From positions 1-59,653 of the forward strand of contig NZ_KB904201.1 of NCBI RefSeq assembly GCF_000380005.1: a stretch of 59,653 bases of DNA, given 5' to 3'. Below the pieces are notes generated by a model, which searched no databases, was not told the origin of the DNA, and was given only the letters and a program-made list of their open reading frames with translations. Of the stretch, positions 9,695 to 19,693 are shown piece by piece. The translations under genes were made by a program, and so were the position numbers. The DNA is from Streptococcus didelphis DSM 15616 (GTDB lineage: Bacteria > Bacillota > Bacilli > Lactobacillales > Streptococcaceae). Position 1 is the stretch's first letter; the number at the start of each line of letters is the position of its first letter.

Positions 9695-10063
9695 TTAAAG
9701 TACTTCTGGTGCCAGTGAAACGATCTTCATGTAGCCACCTTCACGTAATTCACGTGCAACTGGTCCGAAGATACGAGTTCCGCGAGGTGTTTTATCATCA
9801 CGGATAATTACTGCGGCATTATCGTCAAATTTGATGTATGAACCGTCTGGACGACGTGCACCAGTTTTTGTACGAACGATAACTGCTTTCACAACATCAC
9901 CTTTTTTAACTGCCCCACCAGGAGTAGCTTGTTTTACAGAAGCAACGATTACGTCACCGATGTTAGCGAATTTACGTCCTGAACCACCAAGAACTTTGAT
10001 AGTCAAGATCTCACGAGCACCGCTATTATCAGCAACTTTCAAGCGAGTTTCTTGTTGAATCAT
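9695..10063 (-). CDS. rplN: 50S ribosomal protein L14
   Basis: 122 aa starting [19 protein letters not shown], a five-stranded barrel binding 23S rRNA and forming inter-subunit bridges; also the docking site of the silencing factor RsfS. Lies 24 bp after rpsQ. Confidence 0.97.
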
Positions 10064-10087
10064 TTCAATTTTCTCCTTTTAGTTTGA

Positions 10088-10348
10088 TTAGATAATAACA
10101 GCTTTTTCCAATACTTCTACAAGACGGAAGCGTTTTGTAGCTGATAGTGGACGTGTTTCCATGATACGTACGATATCGCCTTCTTTAGCAATATTTTCTT
10201 CATCATGCGCTTTATATTTTTTAGAATAGTTGATACGTTTACCATAGACTGGGTGGTTACGTTTAGTTTCAACTACAACTGTGATTGTTTTTTCCATCTT
10301 GTCAGATACGACACGTCCAACAAGGGTTCTACGTTGATTACGTTCCAT
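10088..10348 (-). CDS. rpsQ: 30S ribosomal protein S17
   Basis: 86 aa, OB fold, with [19 protein letters not shown] and [21 protein letters not shown] primary 16S rRNA binder in the body of the small subunit. Between rpmC and rplN. Confidence 0.97.
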   Translation of the reverse strand: MERNQRRTLVGRVVSDKMEKTITVVVETKRNHPVYGKRINYSKKYKAHDEENIAKEGDIVRIMETRPLSATKRFRLVEVLEKAVII

Positions 10349-10375
10349 TATTAGAATTTCTCCTTTCCCAATCTA

Positions 10376-10582
10376 TTATTTCATTTCAGATTGCACAGTT
10401 TTAACGCGTGCAATTTGTTTTTTAACTTCGTTTAAACGAGCGCTTTGATCAAGTTGACCTGCTGCGGCTTGAAAACGAAGGTCGAAAAGTTCTTTTTTGA
10501 GTTCGTTTTCTTTTTTAGCAAGCTCTTCTTGAGACAAGCCACGAAGCTCAGCAACAAACTTTTTGATTTCTTCAAGTTTCAT
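10376..10582 (-). CDS. rpmC: 50S ribosomal protein L29
   Basis: 68 aa, two-helix coiled coil with the [15 protein letters not shown] signature. L29 and L23 frame the exit tunnel where trigger factor and SRP dock. Ten bp after rplP. Confidence 0.97.
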   Translation of the reverse strand: MKLEEIKKFVAELRGLSQEELAKKENELKKELFDLRFQAAAGQLDQSARLNEVKKQIARVKTVQSEMK

Positions 10583-10591
10583 GTCTTCTCC

Positions 10592-11005
10592 TTATTCTGC
10601 TTCACGTTTTACGAATTTTACTTTAACTGGTAATTTGTGCCCAGCAAGGCGAAATGCTTCACGTGCAACTTCTTCAGAAACACCAGCAATTTCAAACATT
10701 ACTTTACCACGTTTAACAGGTGATACCCAACCTTCAGGTGCACCTTTACCAGAACCCATACGTACCCCAATAGCTTTAGCTGTATAAGATTTATGAGGGA
10801 ATATTTTAATCCAAACTTTACCACCACGCTTCATATAACGAGTCATAGCGATACGAGCAGCTTCGATTTGACGGTTTGTAATCCATGAGCTAGTTGTAGC
10901 TTGAAGACCATATTCGCCGAATGATACTTCTTTTCCACCTTTTGCTTCACCACGCATTTTCCCACGGAACTCACGACGGTGTTTAACACGTTTAGGTACT
11001 AACAT
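10592..11005 (-). CDS. rplP: 50S ribosomal protein L16
   Basis: 137 aa beginning [19 protein letters not shown], with the loop GRGS-type segment [15 protein letters not shown] that reaches toward the A-site tRNA. Needed for late 50S assembly. It begins only 3 bp after rpsC ends. Confidence 0.97.
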   Translation of the reverse strand: MLVPKRVKHRREFRGKMRGEAKGGKEVSFGEYGLQATTSSWITNRQIEAARIAMTRYMKRGGKVWIKIFPHKSYTAKAIGVRMGSGKGAPEGWVSPVKRGKVMFEIAGVSEEVAREAFRLAGHKLPVKVKFVKREAE

Positions 11006-11008
11006 ATG

Positions 11009-11662
11009 TTATTTGCCTCCTTTAGTGTTTTTACGAGTTGGAAGAACTTCACCACGATAGATCCAAACTTTAACACCAAGTTTCCCATATGTAGTGTCTG
11101 CTTCTTCCCAAGCGTAATCAATATCCGCACGAAGTGTATGAAGAGGAACAGTTCCTTCTGAGTATCCTTCAGCACGAGCGATATCCGCACCATTCAAACG
11201 ACCAGAAACTTGAGTTTTGATACCTTTAGCTCCTGCACGCATAGTACGTTGAATTGCTTGTTTTTGAGCACGACGGAAAGCAACACGTTGCTCAAGTTGA
11301 CGAGCAATGTTTTCACCAACAAGGTGTGCATCAAGATCTGGTGATTTGATTTCAATAATGTTGATGTGTACTTGTTTTCCGGTTAATTTGTTAAGTTGAG
11401 CACGAAGTGCGTCAACATTTGCTCCACCTTTACCGATAACCATACCTGGTTTAGCAGTATGAAGTGAAACAATAACTTTATTAATAGCACGTTCAATTTC
11501 AATTGTTGAAACTGAAGCTTCTGCTAATTCTTTTTGAATGAATTTACGGATTGAAAGATCTTCATGAAGGTAATCCGCGTATTCTTTTTCAGCATACCAT
11601 TTCGCATCCCAGTCACGGATGATTCCGACACGCATACCAATTGGATGTACTTTTTGACCCAC
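11009..11662 (-). CDS. rpsC: 30S ribosomal protein S3
   Basis: 217 aa with an N-terminal KH domain ([20 protein letters not shown], about residues 70-95) and the C-terminal S3 domain. Part of the mRNA entry channel and ribosomal helicase with S4 and S5. Between rplV (12 bp) and rplP. Confidence 0.97.
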   Translation of the reverse strand: MGQKVHPIGMRVGIIRDWDAKWYAEKEYADYLHEDLSIRKFIQKELAEASVSTIEIERAINKVIVSLHTAKPGMVIGKGGANVDALRAQLNKLTGKQVHINIIEIKSPDLDAHLVGENIARQLEQRVAFRRAQKQAIQRTMRAGAKGIKTQVSGRLNGADIARAEGYSEGTVPLHTLRADIDYAWEEADTTYGKLGVKVWIYRGEVLPTRKNTKGGK

Positions 11663-11674
11663 GATTTTACCTCC

Positions 11675-12019
11675 TTATTTTTCTGATACAACTACAGTTA
11701 CGTGAGTTGTACGTTTGTTGATTGGTGAAGCTGAACCTTTCGCACGTGGACGGAAACGTTTCATAGTTGGTCCTTCATTTGCGAATGTTTCAGATACTAC
11801 CAAGTTAGCTTTTTCCAAACCAAGATTGTTTTCTGCATTTGCAATTGCTGAGTTAAGAGTTTTCTCAATAACACGAGCTGCTTTGTTTGGAGTGAATTTT
11901 AAGATTGCGATTGCATCAGCAACTTTCTTACCACGGATAAGATCAAGTACTAAACGTGTTTTACGAGGTGAAACACGCACTGTACGAGCCATTGCTTTAG
12001 CTGAAGTAATTTCTGCCAT
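11675..12019 (-). CDS. rplV: 50S ribosomal protein L22
   Basis: 114 aa with the extended beta-hairpin (about 80-100; [20 protein letters not shown]) that lines the narrow part of the exit tunnel, where macrolide-resistance changes occur. The sequence there looks ordinary. Confidence 0.97.
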   Translation of the reverse strand: MAEITSAKAMARTVRVSPRKTRLVLDLIRGKKVADAIAILKFTPNKAARVIEKTLNSAIANAENNLGLEKANLVVSETFANEGPTMKRFRPRAKGSASPINKRTTHVTVVVSEK

Positions 12020-12034
12020 TGTGTCCTCCTCCTA

Positions 12035-12313
12035 TTAACGACGTGTTTTCTTGTCGTCAGCTGCGTGACCTTTGTAAGTACGAGTTGGTGCAAATTCACC
12101 AAGCTTGTGACCTACCATATCTTCTTGAATGTAAACAGGTACATGTTTACGGCCATCATAAACTGCGATTGTATATCCGATGAAACTTGGGAAGATCGTT
12201 GAACGACGTGACCAAGTTTTAATAACTTTTTTCTTTTCGTCTTTAGCTTGAGCTTCAACTTTTTTCATCAAATGCTCATCGACGAAAGGTCCTTTTTTAA
12301 GACTACGTCCCAT
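12035..12313 (-). CDS. rpsS: 30S ribosomal protein S19
   Basis: 92 aa beginning [19 protein letters not shown], with [15 protein letters not shown] near the end. Forms a complex with S13 in the 30S head. Preceded by a 93-bp gap after rplB that shows only weak dyad symmetry. Confidence 0.97.
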   Translation of the reverse strand: MGRSLKKGPFVDEHLMKKVEAQAKDEKKKVIKTWSRRSTIFPSFIGYTIAVYDGRKHVPVYIQEDMVGHKLGEFAPTRTYKGHAADDKKTRR

Positions 12314-12406
12314 TTTGTAGTATTCTCCTTTAAATAGTGTACCACAACGGCTTGCCTTAATAGACTACCGAGTTGGCGGAAGTTTAATAAGTAATTTTCT
12401 AATAGA

Positions 12407-13240
12407 TTATTTATCGTTACGACGACGTACGATAAGTTTATCTGATTTAGCTTTCTTATTACGTGTTTTAAGACCAAGCGCAGGTTTACCCCATGGAGTT
12501 GATGGCGCTTTACGTCCAACTGGTGCTTTACCTTCACCACCACCGTGTGGGTGATCGTTAGGGTTCATTACAGAACCACGAACTGTTGGGCGGATACCTT
12601 TCCAACGGTTACGTCCTGCTTTACCAATGTTAACAAGTGATTGTTGCTCATTACCAACTGTACCGATAGTTGCACGGCAAGTACCAAGAATCATACGAAC
12701 TTCACCTGATTGAAGGCGAACAAGAACGTATTTACCTTCTTGACCAAGTACTTGAGCAGAGGCTCCAGCAGCACGAACAAGTTCTCCACCTTTACCAGGC
12801 TTCAACTCAATATTATGAACAACTGTACCAACTGGAATGTTTACTAGTGGAAGTGCATTACCAATTTTGATATCTGCATCTGGACCAGAAACAATACGTT
12901 GACCTACTTCAAGACCTTTAGGGGCGATGATGTAAGCTTTAACACCGTCTGTGTAATGTACAAGAGCGATATTAGCAGTACGGTTTGGATCATACTCAAT
13001 AGTTTTAACAACTGCTTCAACAGCATCTTTATCACGTTTGAAATCAATCACACGGTAATGACGTTTGTGTCCACCACCTTGGTGACGAACTGTGATACGA
13101 CCATTGTTGTTACGACCAGCTTTGTTTTTTAGAGAAACAAGTAATGATTTCTCAGGTGTGCTTGTTGTGATTTCAGCGAAATCCAAAGAAGTCATGTTAC
13201 GACGGCCATTTGTCGTTGGTTTATAAACTTTAATACCCAC
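12407..13240 (-). CDS. rplB: 50S ribosomal protein L2
   Basis: 277 aa. Carries the conserved peptidyl-transferase-proximal segment [20 protein letters not shown] with the functionally important histidine. It binds 23S domain IV and supports subunit association. Between rplW (17 bp) and rpsS. Confidence 0.98.
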   Translation of the reverse strand: MGIKVYKPTTNGRRNMTSLDFAEITTSTPEKSLLVSLKNKAGRNNNGRITVRHQGGGHKRHYRVIDFKRDKDAVEAVVKTIEYDPNRTANIALVHYTDGVKAYIIAPKGLEVGQRIVSGPDADIKIGNALPLVNIPVGTVVHNIELKPGKGGELVRAAGASAQVLGQEGKYVLVRLQSGEVRMILGTCRATIGTVGNEQQSLVNIGKAGRNRWKGIRPTVRGSVMNPNDHPHGGGEGKAPVGRKAPSTPWGKPALGLKTRNKKAKSDKLIVRRRNDK

Positions 13241-13257
13241 GTTATTTCCTCCTTAGA

Positions 13258-13554
13258 TTATTCAGCTTCAGCTGCGAACAACTCGATTGCTTTAGAATCA
13301 GCTGTAAGAGTGATGATAGCTTTTTTAGTTTTTGAAGTGAAACCTGTGTAACGACCAACGCGTTTTGCTTTTGGTTTAACGTTCACAGTGCTTACACTTG
13401 CAACCTTAACTCCTTCAAAGGCAGCTTCAACAGCTTGTTTGATTAAAAGTTTGTGTGCACGTGTATCAACTTCAAATGTGTATTTCCCTGCTTCAAGAGC
13501 AATCATTGATTTTTCTGTGATTACAGGCTTTTTGATTACATCATACAAATTCAT
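13258..13554 (-). CDS. rplW: 50S ribosomal protein L23
   Basis: 98 aa beginning [18 protein letters not shown]23 at the tunnel exit is the main docking site for trigger factor. Its ATG overlaps the rplD stop by one base (TAATG), indicating translational coupling. Confidence 0.97.
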   Translation of the reverse strand: MNLYDVIKKPVITEKSMIALEAGKYTFEVDTRAHKLLIKQAVEAAFEGVKVASVSTVNVKPKAKRVGRYTGFTSKTKKAIITLTADSKAIELFAAEAE

Positions 13555-14177
13555 TATGCAAGAACCTCCTCAATTGTAGAGATTGCTTCTTTAGTAACAA
13601 GAAGTTTATCGCTATTTACAATATCAAGAACACTTGCAGTTGTTGCAGTTGCAACTTTAACGTTTGGAAGGTTACGAGCAGAAAGTGCTGCAAATTCATT
13701 ACCTTCTTCAACGATAACAAGTACTTTTGAATTGATGCTTAGCGCTGAAAGAACTTTTGCAAATTCAGCAGTTTTTGGTGCTGCAAATGAAAGGCTTTCT
13801 ACAGCTACAAATTTTTCATCAGCAACTTTTGCTGAATAAACTGATTTCAAAGCAAGGCGACGAACTTTTTGTGGAAGTTTGTATCCATAAGAACGCGGAG
13901 TTGGTCCGAAGACAACACCACCACCACGCCATTGTGGTGAACGGATAGAACCTTGACGAGCACGTCCAGTTCCTTTTTGACGCCATGGTTTACGTCCCCC
14001 ACCTGATACTGCTGAACGATTTTTAACCGCGTGAGTACCTTGGCGTAGACTAGCACGTTGACTAATTACAACATCAAAAACAACTGATTCATTTGGTTCG
14101 ATACCGAAGATAGCGTCGTTTAATTCAACTGAACTAACTTCTTTACCAGTTTGGTCAAATAGTTTTACGTTTGCCAT
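13554..14177 (-). CDS. rplD: 50S ribosomal protein L4
   Basis: 207 aa with the extended tunnel loop ([20 protein letters not shown], about 62-81). In some bacteria L4 autoregulates the S10 operon through its leader; here the leader upstream of rpsJ has dyad symmetry but I cannot show L4 binding. Confidence 0.97.
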   Translation of the reverse strand: MANVKLFDQTGKEVSSVELNDAIFGIEPNESVVFDVVISQRASLRQGTHAVKNRSAVSGGGRKPWRQKGTGRARQGSIRSPQWRGGGVVFGPTPRSYGYKLPQKVRRLALKSVYSAKVADEKFVAVESLSFAAPKTAEFAKVLSALSINSKVLVIVEEGNEFAALSARNLPNVKVATATTASVLDIVNSDKLLVTKEAISTIEEVLA

Positions 14178-14200
14178 TTTAACTGTTTTCTCCTTTCTTA

Positions 14201-14827
14201 TTATTTAGCAGCTTTAACTGCTGATTTGATAGTGATAAGAGATTTCTTAGCACCTGGTACGTTACCTTTGATTAAGATAGCGTTTTTTTCTGGAATAACT
14301 TGTACAATTTCAAGATTTTGAATTGTTACGCGGTTACCACCCATACGGCCTGCCAAGTGTTTGTTTTTGAAAACACGGTTAGGCGCAACAGGTCCCATTG
14401 AACCTGGACGACGGTGGTAACGAGAACCATGGGCCATAGGGCCGCGTGATTGTCCATGGCGTTTGATTACCCCTTGGAAACCTTTACCTTTTGAAGTACC
14501 CGTTACATCAACGATATCTCCAGCTGCGAAAGTTTCAACAGTAATTTCTGAACCAACTTCTAAGCCTTCAATGTTTTTAAATTCACGGATGAAGCGCTTA
14601 GGAGCTGTATTAGCTTTAGCTAAATGGCCTTTGGCAGGTTTGTTACTCAAGATTTCACGTTTGTCGTCAAAACCAACTTGAACTGCTTCATAACCATCTG
14701 TTTCAACAGTTTTAACTTGAAGCACAACGTTTGGAGTTGCTTCGATGACAGTAACAGGGATAAATTCACCAGATTCAGTGAAGATTTGAGTCATTCCCAC
14801 TTTTTTCCCTAAGATTCCTTTTGTCAT
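14201..14827 (-). CDS. rplC: 50S ribosomal protein L3
   Basis: 208 aa starting [16 protein letters not shown], the conserved L3 start; the frame is open 21 codons further but that extension is lysine-rich and unlike L3. The segment [20 protein letters not shown] reaches the peptidyl-transferase centre. A 245-bp gap with repeat copy B separates it from rpsJ. Confidence 0.96.
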   Translation of the reverse strand: MTKGILGKKVGMTQIFTESGEFIPVTVIEATPNVVLQVKTVETDGYEAVQVGFDDKREILSNKPAKGHLAKANTAPKRFIREFKNIEGLEVGSEITVETFAAGDIVDVTGTSKGKGFQGVIKRHGQSRGPMAHGSRYHRRPGSMGPVAPNRVFKNKHLAGRMGGNRVTIQNLEIVQVIPEKNAILIKGNVPGAKKSLITIKSAVKAAK

Positions 14828-14932
14828 GAGAAAATATTTCCTTTTCTTAATTTTTTCAAAAAGTTTTTTATGAGCGTTTTTCGTGCTCAAAAAAGTTTTT
14901 TACGAGCGTTTTTTGTGCTCCAAACAAGATAC

Positions 14933-15034
14933 AAAGAGCGTCAAACTCAAAATGAAAATAGGAAATCTGACACAGAAACTTCAGTTTCGAGGAAGATTTA
15001 TCTTTTTCACGTAGAGTTTAGCTCGTGTTCAATT
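14933..15034 (+). repeat. structured interspersed repeat, copy B
   Basis: Plus-strand AGAGCG to GTGTTCAATT, same family as 7714-7814. Pairings: TGAAAATA with TATCTTTTTCA, GAAATCT with AGATTTA, inner GAAAC/GTTTC. The inner stem differs in sequence from copies C and D but keeps pairing. Intergenic between rpsJ and rplC. Confidence 0.65.
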
Positions 15035-15072
15035 TTCATTAAACACCAACTGTACTTGCAAAATCTCACCGA

Positions 15073-15381
15073 TTAAAGCTTGATTTCTACGTTTACACCA
15101 CTTGGTAAATCCAATTTCATAAGAGCGTCTACAGTCTTTTGAGTTGGGTTCACAATGTCAATAAGACGTTTGTGAGTACGCATTTCAAATTGTTCGCGAG
15201 AATCTTTATATTTATGAGTCGCACGAATAATTGTGTAAAGACTACGTTCTGTTGGAAGTGGAACCGGTCCAGCTACTGTTGCACCTGTACGTGTTGCAGT
15301 CTCAACGATTTTTTCTGCCGCTGTATCAAGTGTACGGTGTTCATACGCTTTCAAACGGATACGGATTTTTTTATTTGCCAT
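15073..15381 (-). CDS. rpsJ: 30S ribosomal protein S10
   Basis: 102 aa starting [19 protein letters not shown]; ribosomal protein of the 30S head that doubles as the antitermination factor NusE with NusB. First gene of the S10 operon, behind the promoter at 15518-15546 and a leader of about 130 nt. Confidence 0.97.
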
Positions 15382-15510
15382 CTTTTCTCCTCTCGTCTAT
15401 TTACGATAATAGGCTAGCTCCTCGAGAAAAACCAACACCTCTTGCGTGGCAATGCAACCGAGTGTGTCGCAACCTCTCGTATCATAGCTACAGCTGTAAT
15501 TTTTACAGCA
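15382..15510 (-). promoter_or_regulatory. leader of the S10 operon
   Basis: About 130 nt between the promoter and rpsJ with self-complementary stretches (TACAGCTGTA near 15490; CGAGAGG.../...CTCG around 15422-15475; TTGCG/CGCAA). This length and structure suit an autoregulatory r-protein leader, but no known motif can be assigned by eye. Confidence 0.4.
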
Positions 15511-15517
15511 CCATATT

Positions 15518-15546
15518 ATAATAGCAAAATTAACAACTCTTTGCAA
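15518..15546 (-). promoter_or_regulatory. S10 operon promoter
   Basis: Minus-strand TTGCAA (15541-15546), 17-bp spacer, TATTAT (15518-15523, also readable as TATAAT shifted by 3). It is the only good promoter upstream of rpsJ and presumably drives the ribosomal genes down to rplQ. Confidence 0.65.
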
Positions 15547-15556
15547 GGAATTTTTG

Positions 15557-15600
15557 AAAAAAACTAAAAAGAGCTCCCGGTTTTTATGGGAAAACTCTTT
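15557..15600 (-). terminator. terminator of the MATE transporter gene
   Basis: AAAGAG...TCCC pairs with GGGA...CTCTT, followed by TTTTTAGTTTTTTT on the minus strand. It overlaps the last codons of the transporter and separates it from the S10 promoter. Confidence 0.7.
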
Positions 15601-16882
15601 CATATTTTTTGTAAAGATAACCGAGTATAGCCCATCTGCTTAAATTATCCAAGGCAGTTGCAAGCCAGACACCGCTAAGCCCAGCATTAAGTATGATTCC
15701 TAAAAAGTAACCCACCAGGATTCTTACTAGCCACATACCAATAGTTGTCGCATAAAAAGGTAAACGAGTATTTCCCAACCCCTGCCATAAGGCTGTATAA
15801 ATTAAGGTCCCTGCTGTCGCTGGAGCACTCAGTAAAGAAAACAAAAGGACAACCATACTAGACTCTTGCGCCAGCTTATCGGACGTAAAAAAAGGAAGCA
15901 CGTAAGGTCCTACAACATAAGTAAACAAACCAAGGCCAAGCATCAAGAGACAACTTAAGCAAAAGGTTTCCTTGATTAACCTTGGCACTTCTTTGTCACG
16001 CCCACTCCCGATAAAACTAGCAACCAAGATAACCGTTGCTGTCGAAAGCCCCAGCCCCGGCATATAATTAAATTGCGTCAAGGTCTCACCAATAGCATTT
16101 CCAGCTAAAACCTTAGTCCCAAAATTAACAATAATAATGAGAATTAAGACATCTCCTATTCTCATCATTAATCGTTCCCCTGCAGCAGGCAAAGAAAGCT
16201 TCCAGATATCCCTATCCACATGAAAGTTCATTTCTTGGAAAGCTTCTTTGATAGGAAGGCGACTAGCTAAAACCAAGATTCCTATCATCCGAGAAATAAC
16301 CGTGGACCAAGCCACCCCCATAATGCCAAAATCTAAGAGATAAATAGAAAGAGCAGATAAAAAAGCATTCAAAACATTGGCCAAGAGACTGACTTGCATG
16401 GGTAATTTTGCATTACCTTGAGCCCTAAGAATCGCACCAAGAGTAGTCAACAAACCTAAACTAATAATCATACCTCCAACAACCCTAAAATAATGATTCC
16501 CCATTTGAGCCAATTGTGGAGAAGCTCCTAAACTTAAAAGGGTAATTTCCCCAAATAAAAGAGTTATCATACCTAAGACGACAGATACCAAGATAGTTAG
16601 CCAAATAGCATCCGCTATATATTTCAACAATTTAGTTCTGTCTTTTTCTCCCACACTCCTAGCCACCAAGCTCGAAATAGCTGCGCTAAGTGCCACAAAC
16701 AGAGCCTGGTAGACGGTGATAATATTGTTTGCCATAGCAACACCAGATACTGCAAGTAGCGAAATCTGTGCAACCAAATAATTGTCAATTACCCCCATTA
16801 ACATCTGTAAGATATTTTCTGCCATAGCTGGAAGAGCAAGATTTAATATTTTTCTTCTATAGAATAACATTTTTAATACCAC
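15584..16882 (-). CDS. MATE-family multidrug/Na+ efflux transporter
   Basis: 432 aa, about 12 membrane helices in two homologous halves typical of the MATE (NorM/DinF) family, which export cationic drugs or metabolites in exchange for Na+ or H+. The N-terminus RRKILNLALPAMAENILQML and the repeat-like LSLPAAGERLMMRIGDV in the second half mark the two halves. Start uncertain: GTG at 16882 or ATG at 16870; neither has a strong ribosome-binding site. Transcribed alone, between adhP and the S10 operon. Substrate cannot be told from sequence. Confidence 0.85.
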   Translation of the reverse strand: MVLKMLFYRRKILNLALPAMAENILQMLMGVIDNYLVAQISLLAVSGVAMANNIITVYQALFVALSAAISSLVARSVGEKDRTKLLKYIADAIWLTILVSVVLGMITLLFGEITLLSLGASPQLAQMGNHYFRVVGGMIISLGLLTTLGAILRAQGNAKLPMQVSLLANVLNAFLSALSIYLLDFGIMGVAWSTVISRMIGILVLASRLPIKEAFQEMNFHVDRDIWKLSLPAAGERLMMRIGDVLILIIIVNFGTKVLAGNAIGETLTQFNYMPGLGLSTATVILVASFIGSGRDKEVPRLIKETFCLSCLLMLGLGLFTYVVGPYVLPFFTSDKLAQESSMVVLLFSLLSAPATAGTLIYTALWQGLGNTRLPFYATTIGMWLVRILVGYFLGIILNAGLSGVWLATALDNLSRWAILGYLYKKYERVFP

Positions 16883-16993
16883 GCTTTAATAATGAGAAAT
16901 ATTACCTAGTCTGTAAAAATCAGTAGCGTCTGACCTTTTTTCTAGGCTCTTATTTATTGTAACACAATTCTTCTTAGCTTTGATAAGAAGCCT

Positions 16994-17028
16994 AAAAAAG
17001 CACCAATTCAACTAGAATCAGTGCTTTA
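16994..17028 (-). terminator. terminator of adhP
   Basis: AAAGCAC and GTGCTTT form a stem followed by TTTTTTAGG on the minus strand, just downstream of the 25-codon frame at 17037-17114. Confidence 0.8.
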
Positions 17029-17036
17029 AGGTAAAT

Positions 17037-17114
17037 TTACTTTAGCCAACGAGAGTCCCAGCCAGCTATATGAATCCAAATTAGGGCAAGTACTTCATAA
17101 ACAGCTTCTTTCAT
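17037..17114 (-). CDS. possible 25-aa peptide downstream of adhP
   Basis: ATG at 17114 has AAAAGGAAAAT upstream at good spacing. The frame ends 9 nt before the adhP terminator, and its start is 24 nt after the adhP stop, so it would share that mRNA. The peptide begins MKEAVYEVLALIW and ends GWDSRWLK: a hydrophobic centre with a basic end. I do not recognise it. It could be a real small membrane peptide or chance; the position before the terminator favours real. Confidence 0.45.
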   Translation of the reverse strand: MKEAVYEVLALIWIHIAGWDSRWLK

Positions 17115-17138
17115 CGTTTATTTTCCTTTTATCATTCC

Positions 17139-18155
17139 TTACTTAGTGAAATCTAGAACCTTACGACCTTGAATAAGACCTTTTTCCATTTCATCAAATA
17201 CCTGAGGTGCAGTGTCAACTGGCACTGTTTCTACTACTGGGACAACCAAACCTTCTGCTCCAAAAGCAAAAGCTTCTTCTAAATCTTTACGTGTTCCCAC
17301 AAGAGATCCTACTACCCTAATGCCATCAAGTACTGTCTTCACAATAGAAAGTTCCATGTATTCAGATGGCAACCCTACAGCAACTACTGTTCCACCTGCT
17401 CGTACACTATCAATTGCTTGGTTAAAGGCTACTTTAGAAACAGCGGTTACAACTGCTCCATGACAACCACCTGTTTTTTCTTGAATATAAGCTGCCACAT
17501 CTTCAATTTCTTTGCCATTAACTGTAATATCAGCCCCGACTTCCTTAGCCAATTCAAGCTTATCGTTATTAATATCAACAGCTACGACATGGGCATTAAA
17601 TACTTTTTTAGCATACTGAACAGCAAGGTTACCCAGTCCTCCAGCTCCGAAAATAACAATCCATTGCCCTGGGGCTGCACCTGCTTCTTTGATAGCTTTA
17701 TAAGTTGTTACACCTGCACAAGTAATTGAAGAAGCTTGAGCTGGATCAAGATTTTCAGGTACCTTTACAGCATAGTCAGCGGTTACAATGGCATATTCAC
17801 TCATCCCACCATCTACTGAATAGCCAGCATTCTTGACAGAACGGCAAAGGGTTTCACGACCTGTTGTACAATATTCACAGTGACCACAGCCTTCAAAGAA
17901 CCAAGCAATAGAAACACGATCACCAACTTTGAGTGAATCTACACCTTGGCCTATCTCTTCAACAATCCCTATCCCTTCATGCCCCAAGATACGACCTGGA
18001 ACTTGTCCAAAATCTCCATGAGCCACGTGTAAATCGGTATGGCAGACACCACAATATTCAACTTTTACTAAAGCTTCTCCATGTCCAGGAGAAGGTACTT
18101 CATGGTCAACAATTTCAACACCTGAACTTTTTTGATTTACAACTACAGCTTTCAT
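17139..18155 (-). CDS. adhP: zinc-dependent alcohol dehydrogenase AdhP/AdhA type
   Basis: 338 aa medium-chain dehydrogenase that interconverts ethanol and acetaldehyde with NAD(H). Catalytic zinc ligand in [14 protein letters not shown] (C37, with GHEG histidine near 60), structural zinc cysteines in [15 protein letters not shown] (about 91-105), and the nucleotide-binding [15 protein letters not shown] (about 170-184). The upstream region has a sigma-A promoter, a Rex-like site and a perfect cre (18192-18239), so repression by Rex at high NAD+ and by CcpA on glucose is likely. Confidence 0.93.
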   Translation of the reverse strand: MKAVVVNQKSSGVEIVDHEVPSPGHGEALVKVEYCGVCHTDLHVAHGDFGQVPGRILGHEGIGIVEEIGQGVDSLKVGDRVSIAWFFEGCGHCEYCTTGRETLCRSVKNAGYSVDGGMSEYAIVTADYAVKVPENLDPAQASSITCAGVTTYKAIKEAGAAPGQWIVIFGAGGLGNLAVQYAKKVFNAHVVAVDINNDKLELAKEVGADITVNGKEIEDVAAYIQEKTGGCHGAVVTAVSKVAFNQAIDSVRAGGTVVAVGLPSEYMELSIVKTVLDGIRVVGSLVGTRKDLEEAFAFGAEGLVVPVVETVPVDTAPQVFDEMEKGLIQGRKVLDFTK

Positions 18156-18191
18156 AAACTTCCTCCAATTATTCTAAGCTAAAATACAATT

Positions 18192-18239
18192 TGTAATCGT
18201 TTACAAATAGATTGTATATCTTATCACAAACCTTGTCAA
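18192..18239 (-). promoter_or_regulatory. adhP promoter with Rex-like and cre sites
   Basis: Minus strand: TTGACA (18234-18239), 17 bp, TACAAT (18211-18216). Across the spacer and -10 lies TTGTGATAAGATATACAA (18212-18229), a match to the Rex operator TTGTGAANNNNTTCACAA at all but three fixed positions. Just downstream, TGTAAACGATTACA (18192-18205) matches the cre consensus TGWNANCGNTNWCA fully. Confidence 0.75.
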
Positions 18240-18303
18240 TAGCTTTCGCTGCTTTTTTTGGAAAGTTTCTGAAAATATACTTAACTGGTTAATTATCAGT
18301 TTC

Positions 18304-18338
18304 AAAAAAGGCCCTTCTTACTTGAAAGGTACCTTTTT
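18304..18338 (-). terminator. terminator of the second alcohol dehydrogenase gene
   Basis: AAAAGG.ACCTT pairs with AAGGGCC on the minus strand, followed by TTTTTTG. Confidence 0.7.
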
Positions 18339-18355
18339 CTTATTTAATAGTTTTT

Positions 18356-19408
18356 TCATGTTGTAATATTATTTTCAATAATAACCTTAAGAGCATTGTG
18401 ATCAGCAGCATGCTTAAAGATATCGTAAGCTTTTTCAATTTCTGATAATTTAAAGTGGTGAGTAACCATTTGTGTAGCATCAATCTTGCCAGATTTCAAG
18501 ACATTTATTAACATTTCTGTAGTGTTAGCATTGACCAAGCCTGTGGATAGAGAGATGTTTTTTATCCAAAGTTCTTGTAAATCCAAACTTACAGGTTTTC
18601 CATGGACACCAACATTGGAAACATGTCCCCCTATTGCTATAATCTTTTGACAGATATCAAAGGTTGCCGGATAACCCACACATTCAATAGCAACATCCAC
18701 TCCTCTATTATCTGTTAAAGCATTAATCTTTTCTTTTATATCATCGAGATTCGCTGAGCAGATTGTTTCTGTAGCGCCAAATCGTTTTGCTGCTTCTAAA
18801 CGCGCTTCTGATAAATCCACTACAATTAATTGGGCTGGGGAATAAAATTGCGCTGTTAATAAAGCTGCAAGCCCAATCGGACCTGCCCCTACAATACAAA
18901 CGTTATCTCCTGGTTTAATCTTGGCAGACTGGACACCAATCTCATAAGAAGTAGGAAAAATATCTGATAACATAACTAGAGCATCATCTTCAATAGTAGC
19001 TGGTGCATGGTAAAGACTTCCGTCTGCCTGTGGAATACGAATATACTCTGCTTGGGTTCCATCGATAAGGTGTCCAAGAATCCAACCACCTTTCTCACAA
19101 TGAGCAGGCAAACCTTTCTTACAATAATAGCAGGTATTACAAGCAGTAATACAGGACATAATAACCTTATCACCTACTTTAAAATTAGATACCGCAGAAC
19201 CAACTTCTTCTACAATTCCAATACCTTCATGACCTAGAATTGTACCATAGGTAGTTTCTGGAACATCTCCGCCTAATATATGTAAATCTGTACCACATAT
19301 GGTAGTTTTCAATAAACGAACCACAGCATCTGTAGAAGAAGTGAGCTCAGGTTTGGCTTTTTCGCTTAAAGACAATTTTCCTGGAGCCACAAATGTAGCA
19401 GCTTTCAT
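18356..19408 (-). CDS. zinc-binding medium-chain alcohol dehydrogenase (second)
   Basis: 350 aa, different subfamily from AdhP (the two are clearly divergent). Catalytic zinc motif CGTDLHILGGDVPE (C38, H-x-E later in [12 protein letters not shown]), structural cysteines C-x2-C-x2-C...C in CNTCYYCKKGLPAHC, and the cofactor motif GAGPIGLAALLTAQ. Likely an NAD(P)H-dependent alcohol or aldehyde reductase; substrate unknown. Its promoter region is a near copy of that of adhP, so the two are probably co-regulated by redox and carbon source. Confidence 0.88.
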   Translation of the reverse strand: MKAATFVAPGKLSLSEKAKPELTSSTDAVVRLLKTTICGTDLHILGGDVPETTYGTILGHEGIGIVEEVGSAVSNFKVGDKVIMSCITACNTCYYCKKGLPAHCEKGGWILGHLIDGTQAEYIRIPQADGSLYHAPATIEDDALVMLSDIFPTSYEIGVQSAKIKPGDNVCIVGAGPIGLAALLTAQFYSPAQLIVVDLSEARLEAAKRFGATETICSANLDDIKEKINALTDNRGVDVAIECVGYPATFDICQKIIAIGGHVSNVGVHGKPVSLDLQELWIKNISLSTGLVNANTTEMLINVLKSGKIDATQMVTHHFKLSEIEKAYDIFKHAADHNALKVIIENNITT

Positions 19409-19444
19409 AGAAATACCTCCAAAATGATAAATTAAAATAATAAA

Positions 19445-19492
19445 TGAAATCGTTTACACATAGATTGTATATCTTTTCACAAAGGCTGTCAA
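19445..19492 (-). promoter_or_regulatory. second adh promoter with Rex-like and cre sites
   Basis: Minus strand: TTGACA (19487-19492), 17 bp, TACAAT (19464-19469); Rex-like TTGTGAAAAGATATACAA (19465-19482); cre TGTAAACGATTTCA (19445-19458), a full consensus match. The block 19445-19543 is closely similar to 18192-18290 before adhP. Confidence 0.75.
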
Positions 19493-19605
19493 TAGCTTTT
19501 GCCGATTTTTTTGGAAATTTTCTGAAAATATACTTAGCCAGTTAAATAACCTGCCATTAAAGACAGCTTATAACTTTCTCGAAGTTTTAAAAATCCTAGA
19601 AAGTT

Positions 19606-19652
19606 AAAAAAAGACTGACAGATCAGCTAATATAGCTTTCTTGCCAGTCTTT
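19606..19652 (-). terminator. terminator of adhE
   Basis: AAAGACTGGCA pairs with TGTCAGTCTTT on the minus strand, followed by TTTTTTTAAC. Confidence 0.75.
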
Positions 19653-19693
19653 GGATTAAATGGAGGCTGTCCTTAAATTTGTATCACAGACTA

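Noticed and set aside
18356..19408. Second alcohol dehydrogenase as a duplicate of adhP
   Set aside because: The promoters are alike but the proteins differ in length and zinc-motif spacing and are clearly separate subfamilies; only the upstream block looks duplicated.
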